64,000 nucleotides of DNA. Origin: Burkholderiales bacterium. GTDB taxonomy: Bacteria; Pseudomonadota; Gammaproteobacteria; Burkholderiales; Burkholderiaceae_C. The stretch is from positions 1 to 64,000 of the forward strand of contig JAUVXK010000003.1 of assembly GCA_030603635.1 (NCBI GenBank), read 5' to 3'. Below, in pieces: positions 26,866 to 35,568 of this stretch (positions within the stretch are counted from its first letter, which is position 1; every line of letters begins with the position of its first letter). Under the pieces are notes generated by a model that saw nothing but the letters and a program-made list of their open reading frames with translations, was not told the origin of the DNA and made no database searches. The translations under genes and the position numbers were made by a program.

Positions 26866-29800
26866 TTAGTTTGGTACTAATAGATTAATTTCTTTCTGTA
26901 TGAGATAATTTTCTGATCTATTGTTTTTTATCTCTATTGGTGCTTTGGCAGAAATTCTTGAGAATAGCTCGGGGTTCCTGTAGATCTCTGTAAGGGCTGA
27001 CGCGAGAGCTTGCCCATCAGCGGACGTAAGTAGCCCACATTGTTCATTTACATACTCTTGCACTGCTCCAGCCGCGTTCGTGATTGGCACCAGCCCGGAC
27101 GCCATTGCCTCATCCCGCGAAACCCCCTGTGTGTCCATGCGCGTAGGGCATAAAAAGATTCCGTATTCCTTATGAAGTTGCGCGATTTCTTGTTGTGTCA
27201 GAAATCGCCTTTCAATGATCACATTCGGAAACTGCCGCAGTGGTTCTAGCACGCTGTCGAACAGTTTGCCGTCGCCGATCATGCGGAATTCGAGCTCGTG
27301 GAAGAACGGCTCTTTGGAAAGTTCAAGAATGGCGGCAACGCTCAGATCGTTGGCATAAATGCGTGAGGCGTAGGGCCGTATCGACAATATCTTTTTACGC
27401 TGCTCGGGCGGTTTGGGCTGGTAGCTGAACAGATCGGTGTCGATGGGGTTGGGAATGATGGTGTAGCCATCTTCCGGTAGGCGTATGCCCAGATCTTCCA
27501 TGCTGGTTTCGGCCAAGTAGCGCGACACAAACACGAGCTTGAGGTTGGCGGGCATGGGTTGCAGAAACTGGCGCCAGAAGGCGATGCGTTCGTCGCCGCG
27601 CGTACGTGCTACCTGGTGTTCCTGCTCGGTGTCGTAAGCGAAGGCGCGGCGGTGGTAGGGCTGAATGTCCGCCCCATGCACCCACACCACGACCCGAATC
27701 CGGTCGATGTGTTGCCGCAGTACTTCCCACATGGCCGGGTCAAGGAAGTGCACAAGTACCGTCTTGTACTTTCCAGTGGAAAGAAGGCGGTGCAGGGCTT
27801 CTTGAGAGCCGGTCACCACGTCGATGTTCTGGTACTCGTGGTAATTGGTGGGTTTGTCGGCGCGCAGGCGGAACACGTCCACCGCCAAGCCACGCTCGCG
27901 GTAGGCCGTTACGCGGCTGTGCACGAAGCCGTTGCGGTACAGGTCGTCGTATGAGGGGTAGTGGTTGGTGACCAGCAGGTGCTCGCCGTGTGTGATCAGT
28001 TCCGAAGGTTCCAACGAGCGGTGGGCCAGTTGTACGACCTTTATCTCTGATACGCCCGGGCCGTAGGCCCGCAAGCCCAGGCGCAGCTTGGTCGTTGATG
28101 GGGGAATATCAACCTGGTGGTTGCGGTTGCCCACCTTCACGACATGGCCCAGCTTGTGGCCTTTGGCGTCAAGAAACAGCCACACCAGTTGGAGGTTGAG
28201 CCCGGGGCTCGCGTCCATGTAAAACTGCAGGCTGTCTGCCCTCAAGTTCAATGTAGCCAGATCCAGATCGCGGGTGGCATATACGTATTCGTGTTTGCCG
28301 TCTGCCAGGGTGGACTCCACCCGCAAGCAGCCGCCTACCATGGCCATTTGAACCGGGCTTTGGGCGGGCCGCTTGGCAAACATGGCGGCCAGTTCTGCCG
28401 CGCTGATGGCGGGGCCGTTGCTTTCTTCTGCCAGCGGCTCAATCTGTTCCGTACGCTGGATCAACTCTTGAAGGCCAATGCCTTGCGACAGTGCATCGAG
28501 GTCGTCGGTTTCGGCTCGGTCTTGTTCCGACAACCCGCTTAGCCCCACATTGCGGCAGTAGTTGAATTCATCAATGGACAAGGCTTTCGGATGTTCAAGC
28601 CGTGCGGTGTGGAGTGTGATGATCCAGTCTCGCACAGGGGTAGTGGCCAGCACCTGGCTTTGGATCAAGGCTGAGCGGGCATGAACCACCGGCACTTGCT
28701 TGTAGGTCAGGCCCCGATCTTTAAGCCACGGGCCGGTATCGGCCGAACAGACGAAGTGCCCTGCCTTGCCGATGACGGGGCCTGGCGCAAAGCGGGTGGC
28801 CACCACCATGTCAGTGAGGTAATGTGCGCCGTAATGGTCATCAGCAAGCATGGGGGCCAGCCATTCACCCGGTTGTGCAAGGTCAGACCAGTTAAGGTTT
28901 GCCACAGCCGGACCCGTCATGACTTCAACGTCTGGCACAGCGCCCAGCAGGCCGGATTCAAACCCCCCGGGTACCACCAGCAACAGTCGCTTGTTGGTGT
29001 AGTGCTGGCTGCGGTAGAGCGCCACCACACGCTGTACGCTTTCGGCGCTGTTGGCATAGCTCACTACCAACACCTTGGGCAATTGCACCTTGCCTTGGGT
29101 GTAGCCCAGCGCTTTGGCGGCCACGTAGCACAGCCTGTCTTGGTAAGTGTGTTCCCCCATCACTTTGCGCAAGGCAGCCAACCGGACCTTGCGGGCCCGG
29201 GTTTCGTCTTTAGCAAGGGTTTCCAGGCGGCGCACGGCTTCTTTACCGCTGTCGGTGGTGACGACCAGGTCTTCAAACAGCACGCGTATGCCACGCGAGA
29301 AATTGCTGACCGTGAGCGTGTTCGACGCCATCAGTTCGAATACCCGGCGCGCAAACATGGTTTGCGACTGTTTGACCGAGTTCAGGTTGATGGCGTAGCG
29401 GTAACCTTTGTAGGCCTTGTCGATCTGGTCGTAGGGCAGCGTCCCGACAATGTAGGGCTTGTAGTCTTCGGGGAAGGCGTAGTTGGGGTCTTCTTTGCCG
29501 TGGTTGCGGTCATAAATTTCGATAGGCCGGAAAGCTGGCAGGTGCTCGAGGAAGTCGTTGAGGTCGCGCGTACGGTCTGGGTACTTGACGTAGTAGGCGC
29601 CTGCGAAACAGAAGGCGTCTTTGCGGTCGTAGGTTTCGATGGGGTTGTTGACGGCGGGTTGTGCCGCAAACGGCAACAGGTATACCCGTTCGTGCCCAAG
29701 CGCGCCCTTGTAGCGGTGGATACAGTCGAGGTCTGTGGTGAAGACGTGGTCAAAGAGTTTGGCGGTGCTGAGGAAGGTTTCGAAATGCACCGGGTCTTCT

Positions 29801-30315
29801 TTGTTCCAGAAAACGGTGGGTATGCCACGGTGGCGGCACCACCCGACAATGCCGCGCAGTTCCTGGCTGGTATGGCCGACCTTGCTGCCCCACAGTTCGT
29901 CTTTTCCGCGCCAAGCGGACTCGATGAACAGCAGCTCGGGCTGAAAACCTTCCAGTTCCTGCTCCCAGTCATGGGGAGTCAGCTGCAGAAGGTTGCACTC
30001 GAACTTGTATGAGCTGTAAGTGAACTCGTCCATGACCGCGGCTACACGCAAGGTCTTGAGCCGACTGGTGGTGAGCGGTGCTTCGGCAACGGGGCCGCTT
30101 GGCAAGCGCAGCGCCGGTTCTCTGCCTTGTGTGCTACCAGGTGACATCTGCTCGAGCTTCTTCTGGCACAGCAGAATGTTGGCACTGAAGAGCCGATCAC
30201 CCAGAATGCTTCCGAGCTGACGGTAGAGCGTGAGCGCGGTTTTGAAATCACCCTTGCGAAATGCTTCTGCGGCTGTGCTGGCCAACAGTGCATCTTTTTT
30301 TTCTTGAACCAGCAT
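26866..30315 (-). CDS. Very large multi-module capsule glycosyltransferase
   Basis: A 1149-residue protein. Residues ~1-60 are TPR-like helices. Residues ~90-400 form a CgeB/DUF3880-type module (IPTVFWNKEDPVHFETF, LPFAAQPAVNNPI, RRVFELMASNTLTVSNF). Residues ~410-560 resemble a GT2-like alpha/beta section. Residues ~650-770 are a beta-rich domain of carbohydrate-binding appearance. Residues ~780-1145 are a GT4-type GT-B half (IPNPIDTDLFSYQ, RMDTQGVSRDEAMASGLVPI). No membrane segment is seen. Two or more linkages could be made by one polypeptide. It is preceded by wecC with a 3-nt gap, so it belongs to the ManNAcA-containing capsule operon. Confidence 0.8.
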   Translation of the reverse strand: MLVQEKKDALLASTAAEAFRKGDFKTALTLYRQLGSILGDRLFSANILLCQKKLEQMSPGSTQGREPALRLPSGPVAEAPLTTSRLKTLRVAAVMDEFTYSSYKFECNLLQLTPHDWEQELEGFQPELLFIESAWRGKDELWGSKVGHTSQELRGIVGWCRHRGIPTVFWNKEDPVHFETFLSTAKLFDHVFTTDLDCIHRYKGALGHERVYLLPFAAQPAVNNPIETYDRKDAFCFAGAYYVKYPDRTRDLNDFLEHLPAFRPIEIYDRNHGKEDPNYAFPEDYKPYIVGTLPYDQIDKAYKGYRYAINLNSVKQSQTMFARRVFELMASNTLTVSNFSRGIRVLFEDLVVTTDSGKEAVRRLETLAKDETRARKVRLAALRKVMGEHTYQDRLCYVAAKALGYTQGKVQLPKVLVVSYANSAESVQRVVALYRSQHYTNKRLLLVVPGGFESGLLGAVPDVEVMTGPAVANLNWSDLAQPGEWLAPMLADDHYGAHYLTDMVVATRFAPGPVIGKAGHFVCSADTGPWLKDRGLTYKQVPVVHARSALIQSQVLATTPVRDWIITLHTARLEHPKALSIDEFNYCRNVGLSGLSEQDRAETDDLDALSQGIGLQELIQRTEQIEPLAEESNGPAISAAELAAMFAKRPAQSPVQMAMVGGCLRVESTLADGKHEYVYATRDLDLATLNLRADSLQFYMDASPGLNLQLVWLFLDAKGHKLGHVVKVGNRNHQVDIPPSTTKLRLGLRAYGPGVSEIKVVQLAHRSLEPSELITHGEHLLVTNHYPSYDDLYRNGFVHSRVTAYRERGLAVDVFRLRADKPTNYHEYQNIDVVTGSQEALHRLLSTGKYKTVLVHFLDPAMWEVLRQHIDRIRVVVWVHGADIQPYHRRAFAYDTEQEHQVARTRGDERIAFWRQFLQPMPANLKLVFVSRYLAETSMEDLGIRLPEDGYTIIPNPIDTDLFSYQPKPPEQRKKILSIRPYASRIYANDLSVAAILELSKEPFFHELEFRMIGDGKLFDSVLEPLRQFPNVIIERRFLTQQEIAQLHKEYGIFLCPTRMDTQGVSRDEAMASGLVPITNAAGAVQEYVNEQCGLLTSADGQALASALTEIYRNPELFSRISAKAPIEIKNNRSENYLIQKEINLLVPN

Positions 30316-30318
30316 TTT

Positions 30319-31593
30319 TTATCCCTGTAAGCCCACAATGTCCAGCACACGGCGGTGCTGGGCTATTTCTGCTTTCTTTTCAATGAATAGTCGGTGCTTG
30401 ACCAGTATGCAAGCCAGGTCGGCATTGTTTAGCGCCTCTTCGAGTGAGGACAACTGGGCTCTCCCTTGATTCAACTCTGCTGGCAGAGTCTCAATGTTGG
30501 GTTCAACTGCAAGTACCTGGCAGCCCAGTTTGGCGATGTTTTGGGTGATTTCTACGGCGGGGCTTTCGCGCAGGTCGTCGATGTCGGGCTTGAAGGCCAA
30601 GCCCAGGCAGGCCACCTTGATGTCGGCCAGGGTGCTACCGGGCTTGCGCGCCAGTGCGTCGGCAATGGCGGCTTTCACTTTGCCCAGCACCCATTCGGGT
30701 TTGTGGTCGTTCACCTCGCGCGCGGTGCGGATGATGCGCGCTTCTTCGGGCGTGGTGTCCACAATGAACCAAGGGTCCACGGCAATGCAGTGCCCGCCCA
30801 CGCCGGCGCCGGGCTGCAGAATGTTGACGCGCGGGTGCCGGTTGGCCAGCGCAATCAGCTCCCACACGTTGATCTGCAGCTTGTCGCAGATCATGGAGAG
30901 TTCGTTGGCAAAGGCAATGTTCACGTCGCGGAAGCTGTTTTCGGTCAGCTTGCACATTTCGGCCGTGCGCGCGTTGGTGACGATGCACTCGCCTTCTACA
31001 AAGGTTTTGTAGAGTGTAACGGCCATGTCGCTGGCCTTGCGCGTCATGCCGCCAATGACGCGGTCGTTACTCACCAGCTCACGCACCACATGGCCGGGCA
31101 GCACACGCTCGGGGCAGTGGGCCACTTGCACGTCGGCGGCTTCGCCGGCTTGCTGGGGGAAGGTCAAGTCGGGCCGGGCAGCGGCCAGCCAGTCGGCCAT
31201 TTGTTCGGTAGCACCCACGGGGCTGGTGGATTCGAGCACCACCAAGTCGCCCTTTTTCAGCACGGGGGCTATGCCTTGCGCAGCGGCCTGGATGTAGCTG
31301 AGGTCGGGCTTGTGCCCGTCGGTAAACGGGGTGGGCACCGCAACCAAGAAGGCGTCTGCCGGCTCGGGTTTTGTGGTGGCGCGCAGGTAACCTTCGGTCA
31401 CGGCGGCGTGCACCAGCATGTCGAGCTCGGGCTCCACGATGTGGATCTTGCCCTGGTTGATGGTGTCAACCGCATGCTGGTTGACGTCAACGCCAATGAC
31501 TTTTTTGCGGCGCGAAGCAAACAGTGTGGCAGTGGGCAGGCCGATGTAGCCCAGTCCGACCATGGAGATGGTGTTGAAGGTAGGGTGTGACAT
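30319..31593 (-). CDS. wecC: UDP-N-acetyl-D-mannosamine dehydrogenase
   Basis: A 424-residue UDP-sugar 6-dehydrogenase. The NAD-binding GLGYIGLPTA begins near residue 13, the catalytic cysteine lies in GAGVGGHCIAVDPWF, and CLGLAFKPDIDDLRESPA marks the C-terminal domain. It converts UDP-ManNAc to UDP-ManNAcA. The WecC rather than Ugd assignment rests on the presence of wecB nearby and on motif style. In the operon it is separated from wecB only by a broken nuclease gene. Confidence 0.93.
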   Translation of the reverse strand: MSHPTFNTISMVGLGYIGLPTATLFASRRKKVIGVDVNQHAVDTINQGKIHIVEPELDMLVHAAVTEGYLRATTKPEPADAFLVAVPTPFTDGHKPDLSYIQAAAQGIAPVLKKGDLVVLESTSPVGATEQMADWLAAARPDLTFPQQAGEAADVQVAHCPERVLPGHVVRELVSNDRVIGGMTRKASDMAVTLYKTFVEGECIVTNARTAEMCKLTENSFRDVNIAFANELSMICDKLQINVWELIALANRHPRVNILQPGAGVGGHCIAVDPWFIVDTTPEEARIIRTAREVNDHKPEWVLGKVKAAIADALARKPGSTLADIKVACLGLAFKPDIDDLRESPAVEITQNIAKLGCQVLAVEPNIETLPAELNQGRAQLSSLEEALNNADLACILVKHRLFIEKKAEIAQHRRVLDIVGLQG

Positions 31594-31610
31594 GTGATAG
31601 GCGGTTTTAA

Positions 31611-32443
31611 TTATTCAGCTTGCGTTTGCTGCCACTGCGCCATCCGTTCGGCAATACTTTGCGGGCTGGGCAAGAGAGATGCGTAGTCTTGCGGCAGTTG
31701 GGGCACGATGCTGTAACTGGCCACGCCCAATGGGCGGCCAGCGGTGCGCAAGGCGTATTCGACGACGGTTTTGTTTTTACTGCGGCAGATGATGATGCCG
31801 ATGGGTGAGGCTCGGTGAGGAACTGGCGCAGGTTGGCCACCAAGGCCTGTTCAAGCTCACGCTCACCGTGTTCTTCGGCCAGTTCCAGGAAGTCGAAGGT
31901 GTAGTGGTCTTTGACCGCCAAGGCGGCCTGGGCCTTGATTTCTTCCGGCAGGGCTTGGTCGAAGTTGGTCTGGTTGAGCAGGTATTTCTGGTAGCTCTGG
32001 TTGTCTATCTGGTGCTGAAGAACGGCCTTGGTCCAGCCAAAGCGGGCGGTGGCACGCAGGTAGAACTCGCGTTCCAGTGGGTCTTTTACCCGGGCGAGGA
32101 TGACGAGATTTTTGGCCCAGCTGATTTCTGCAACCAGTGGTTGCAGTTTTGGTTGCTCGCAATAGCTGCGGTAAAAGTCCAGAATATTCCACAAATTGCG
32201 TGCAGATAAACCGTTGCGGCCTGGAAACTCGGCTTGCAAGTCGCGCGCAAGCGTTTCCACCACGGCTTTGCCCCAACCTTGTTCTTCCTGTTTCTGGTGA
32301 ATGGCTTCGCCCATTTCCCAATACAGGGCCACGAGTTCGCGGTTAACCGCACGCAGCGCCTGGAACTGGCCCTGGCGAATGCTGGCCTTCAACTGGGCCA
32401 GAAACTCGCGATAACCTGGGGTAGGAACTGCGTCAGGCACCAT
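31611..32443 (-). pseudogene. Broken DUF1016/YhcG-type nuclease gene (internal deletion plus frameshift)
   Basis: The first ~205 codons encode an intact DUF1016 N-terminal domain (YREFLAQLKASIRQGQFQAL to LRQFLTE). Immediately after this, near position 31810, the natural continuation is missing. A different reading frame takes up the typical C-terminal end: IGIIICRSKNKTVVEYALRT through IAERMAQWQQTQAE, stopping at 31611. The whole PDDEXK core expected between these parts, roughly 65-75 residues, is absent. The original frame runs on as a meaningless tail to 31607. So this is a deletion derivative without nuclease function. The 5' end overlaps wecB by 11 nt, which suggests it once entered the operon as a passenger. 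Confidence 0.85.
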
Positions 32444-33554
32444 GCAGGGCTTTCAGTATTCGGCCGGCAGCCAGGCCGTCGCCATACGGGTTGTGGGCCA
32501 TGGCCATGGCGTTGTACGCATTGGCGTCGTCGAGCAGGCGGTTGGCTTCGGCCACGATGGTGGCCTGGTGGGTGCCTACCAGCTTGACGGTGCCAGCGTC
32601 CACGGCTTCAGGCCGTTCTGTGGTGTCGCGCATCACCAGCACGGGCTTGCCCAGGGAAGGCGCTTCTTCCTGCACGCCACCCGAGTCGGTGATGATGAGG
32701 GTGCTGCTGTCCATGAGGTACACGAAGGGCAGATAGTCCAGCGGCTCCAGCAGCGTGACATTGGGCACACCCGCCAGAATGCGTTTGACGGGCTCCTGCA
32801 CATTGGGGTTGAGGTGCACGGGGTAAACTACCTGCACGTCGCCCCGGCGGGCCAGGGCGGCCAGTGCATGACAAATGGCTTCGAATCCTCCGCCAAAGTT
32901 TTCGCGGCGGTGGCCGGTGACCAGAACCAGCCGCTTGGTGGGGTCGAGGAAGCCAAAGCGTTCCTCGAACTGGCTGCGCAGGGCCGCGTCGTTGCGGATG
33001 CGCTGCACCACATCGAGCAGAGCGTCGATCACGGTGTTGCCGGTGACGTGGATGGAGCCATCGGCCACGCCTTCCATCACCAGGTTTTGCCGGGCTTTGG
33101 AGGTGGGGGCAAAGTGAACGTCGGCCACCGCGCCGGTGATGCGGCGGTTCATTTCCTCGGGCCAGGGGGCGTATTTGTTGAAGGTGCGCAGACCGGCTTC
33201 CACATGGCCCACCTTGACGCGGGCGTAGTAGGCTGACAGGCTGGCCCCGAGGGTGGTGGTGGTGTCGCCATGCACCAGGATGATGTCGGGCAGCCATTGC
33301 TTGAACACCTCGCGCATGCCCAGCAGCACGTTGCTGGTGATGTCGCTCAGGTCTTGCCCAGGCTTCATGAGGTTGAGGTCGAAGTCGGGCTGGATGCCAA
33401 ATAGGTCGAGTACCTGGTCGAGCATTTGCCGGTGTTGCGCGGTGACGCAGACTTTGGCTTCAAACGCCGGGTTGGCGGCTAGAGCCTTGACCACGGGGGC
33501 CATTTTGATGGCTTCGGGCCGTGTGCCGAATACGGTGAGAACTTTCAATTCCAT
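32433..33554 (-). CDS. wecB: UDP-N-acetylglucosamine 2-epimerase (non-hydrolysing)
   Basis: A 373-residue enzyme. [17 protein letters not shown] at the N-terminus, [51 protein letters not shown] and [29 protein letters not shown] are all diagnostic. It makes UDP-ManNAc from UDP-GlcNAc, the substrate of the dehydrogenase encoded downstream. Together they predict ManNAc or ManNAcA in the capsule repeat unit. It lies 19 nt after the methyltransferase-like gene. Confidence 0.96.
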   Translation of the reverse strand: MELKVLTVFGTRPEAIKMAPVVKALAANPAFEAKVCVTAQHRQMLDQVLDLFGIQPDFDLNLMKPGQDLSDITSNVLLGMREVFKQWLPDIILVHGDTTTTLGASLSAYYARVKVGHVEAGLRTFNKYAPWPEEMNRRITGAVADVHFAPTSKARQNLVMEGVADGSIHVTGNTVIDALLDVVQRIRNDAALRSQFEERFGFLDPTKRLVLVTGHRRENFGGGFEAICHALAALARRGDVQVVYPVHLNPNVQEPVKRILAGVPNVTLLEPLDYLPFVYLMDSSTLIITDSGGVQEEAPSLGKPVLVMRDTTERPEAVDAGTVKLVGTHQATIVAEANRLLDDANAYNAMAMAHNPYGDGLAAGRILKALHGA

Positions 33555-33573
33555 CCCTGTTTTTGTTGGTTTC

Positions 33574-35568
33574 CTAACTGACTTGCAAGAGACAAGCCTT
33601 CTTTTCGAGCTTGTTGTAAGTGGTTACCTCAACGGTTTTGCCTAGGGCGGTGAGTTCGGCCTGCCAGGCATTGACGATGTTTTGTTCGTCGGCCCTGAGG
33701 TAGTCGTCCATCAAAAAATGGATGCGACACGCAGGCCCAAAATGCTCCAACACCCGAGCCATGGCAGGGTACCGGGCCATAGGCCCAGTGCTCGCCGGCG
33801 GCCCGTCAACCACCACCAGAATTTTAGGTGAAGGTATTTGCAACGCTTGTGCAAGGGCAGCCAATACACTGCCACAGTCGTAGTAATTGAATGCCTGCCC
33901 GGTAGGGCTTTGCCATGGCACCAAGGGCGCAAGAGTCACCTGATTGTTGAGTTGCAGGCCCGCTTGGTTCAGCAATTGGATTGTTTGCTGCTGGTACTGA
34001 GGGAGGTGGTCGAAGCTCAGCAGCGGGGCGGGGGTCAACTGCATCCGCTGGGCGACTTTTTGCAAGGCCTTGGCAAGCACCACGGTCGATGAGCCGGAGC
34101 CGAATTCGATGACGGCATCGTAAGCGTGCTGCTCGATCAACTGGATGAGCAGCACTGCAAAGTCCGGGCTCACGGGCCAATTGTGCATGTCTGGCGCCAA
34201 AACGTCTGCGCCAAGGTACTGCTGCAGTCGCACGAAGGATTCGATCTGCCGCACGGCGTTCTGCACTTCGTCGGCCTGGTGCTTTTCGAGTTGCAGCAGC
34301 TTCTCTTCGACTGCGCCGAGCGCGCCGGGGTTTGGGTCTTCCCGTAAATAAAGGCGCGACTTGTCGATTTGGATTATCCCTTGCCCACTGACGCGAATGC
34401 CCACAGCAACCGAGCGTGCGCTGCTTTTGCTGGTGAAACGCAGGCGAAAACGCCCGTCGGGCGGCAGTGACAGGTTGTTTGAGTCAATCCGCTCTGCTTC
34501 GTCGTGCTGAAAAAGCCAGAGCTGTGGAGGGGTGGCCGATTCGTAGGCGATGCAGCCAGACAGGATGTACGCCGTGTTGCCATCAACCGGGAGTTGGGTG
34601 GCGCTACCGGGTTGGGTGAAATTCCCGCTTGAGGTACTGACCAGATACAGCGGCGAATTGCCTTCTGCACTGAAGCCAAGCACATTGGCGCTGGCGCTGA
34701 CCCATTCCGGCCGTGTGGCGTTGAAACACAAAGGAACTGGAGCAGCCCAATCAACCTGCGTTTCGATGGAAAACAGGTGAGGAAAGCGCGGTGGGGCTTT
34801 TTGTAAAGCGGCGTTGAGTCTTTGCTGCAGTTCGGCCTTGGTCTGCGTGAGCTCAGCATTGGCTTTGGCCAGTTCGTCGCGTTGCTTAAGGGCTTCGGCC
34901 TTGGCGGCAGACTCTTGCTGGTGGGCCTCGGCTTCAAGGGCCACGTCGCGAACCCAGATGCTGTGACCTATGCTGGGGTGGCGACCTGGTAAATGAGTGA
35001 TTAGTCGCAGCCCGGTGGTAACGACTGGGTTGGCTTCGGCTGTGCTTAGCCTGCAAACAAGCACTTGCAGTTGGGGCAGGACCTGGGCAGCACCTTGCAG
35101 CAGCTCGGTGCTGGCGTTGCAGTCGAGAATCAGCCAATTGGTTTGGGGCAGGTGGCTGGCAGCCAGTTGGTCGATGGTGATGGGGTCTTCCACCCACGCG
35201 CTGCCTGTTTGGGTAAGATGGGGCCAGAGTTTTTGCAAAGGCTCCAACGCGAGCAGCCCGTTTTCAGCAGGGTTGCTGTAGTGGTGGAACGAAGTAGGGG
35301 ACGGGCTGGGGGCCACCACTTCGCGGAGCACGTGCAGGTTGGATCGCGCTTCGGCAAGGTGTTGTAGATGGAGGTGTTGGGCCGGATCGCCTTCAACCAC
35401 GACGCTGGGAGCAGGCGTGTTAGCGAGCCATTGCACCAGCGCACCCGTGCCATTGCCAGCACCCACCAGCAGAATGCCGGTGGGTGGCACGGTGGTGGCC
35501 AGCATGCCCAACCAGGCGGTGATGGGCAATGGCTGTGGAGTGGCCTGGGTTGCGGATGGGGTGTTCAT
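33574..35568 (-). CDS. Large protein with two methyltransferase-like domains and a coiled coil
   Basis: A 664-residue protein. The N-terminal ~220 residues contain a SAM-type nucleotide loop ([18 protein letters not shown]). A coiled coil follows at ~225-270, then a beta-rich section (~280-430) that looks like a jelly-roll/CBM domain. The C-terminal ~200 residues carry a second class I methyltransferase-like motif ([20 protein letters not shown]) and [12 protein letters not shown]. The start at 35568 overlaps the upstream stop in an ATGA arrangement. O-methylation of the capsule or regulation of chain length would fit the context, but no substrate is visible. An upstream in-frame ATG at 35634 is rejected because it lies inside the preceding gene. 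Confidence 0.72.
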   Translation of the reverse strand: MNTPSATQATPQPLPITAWLGMLATTVPPTGILLVGAGNGTGALVQWLANTPAPSVVVEGDPAQHLHLQHLAEARSNLHVLREVVAPSPSPTSFHHYSNPAENGLLALEPLQKLWPHLTQTGSAWVEDPITIDQLAASHLPQTNWLILDCNASTELLQGAAQVLPQLQVLVCRLSTAEANPVVTTGLRLITHLPGRHPSIGHSIWVRDVALEAEAHQQESAAKAEALKQRDELAKANAELTQTKAELQQRLNAALQKAPPRFPHLFSIETQVDWAAPVPLCFNATRPEWVSASANVLGFSAEGNSPLYLVSTSSGNFTQPGSATQLPVDGNTAYILSGCIAYESATPPQLWLFQHDEAERIDSNNLSLPPDGRFRLRFTSKSSARSVAVGIRVSGQGIIQIDKSRLYLREDPNPGALGAVEEKLLQLEKHQADEVQNAVRQIESFVRLQQYLGADVLAPDMHNWPVSPDFAVLLIQLIEQHAYDAVIEFGSGSSTVVLAKALQKVAQRMQLTPAPLLSFDHLPQYQQQTIQLLNQAGLQLNNQVTLAPLVPWQSPTGQAFNYYDCGSVLAALAQALQIPSPKILVVVDGPPASTGPMARYPAMARVLEHFGPACRIHFLMDDYLRADEQNIVNAWQAELTALGKTVEVTTYNKLEKKACLLQVS

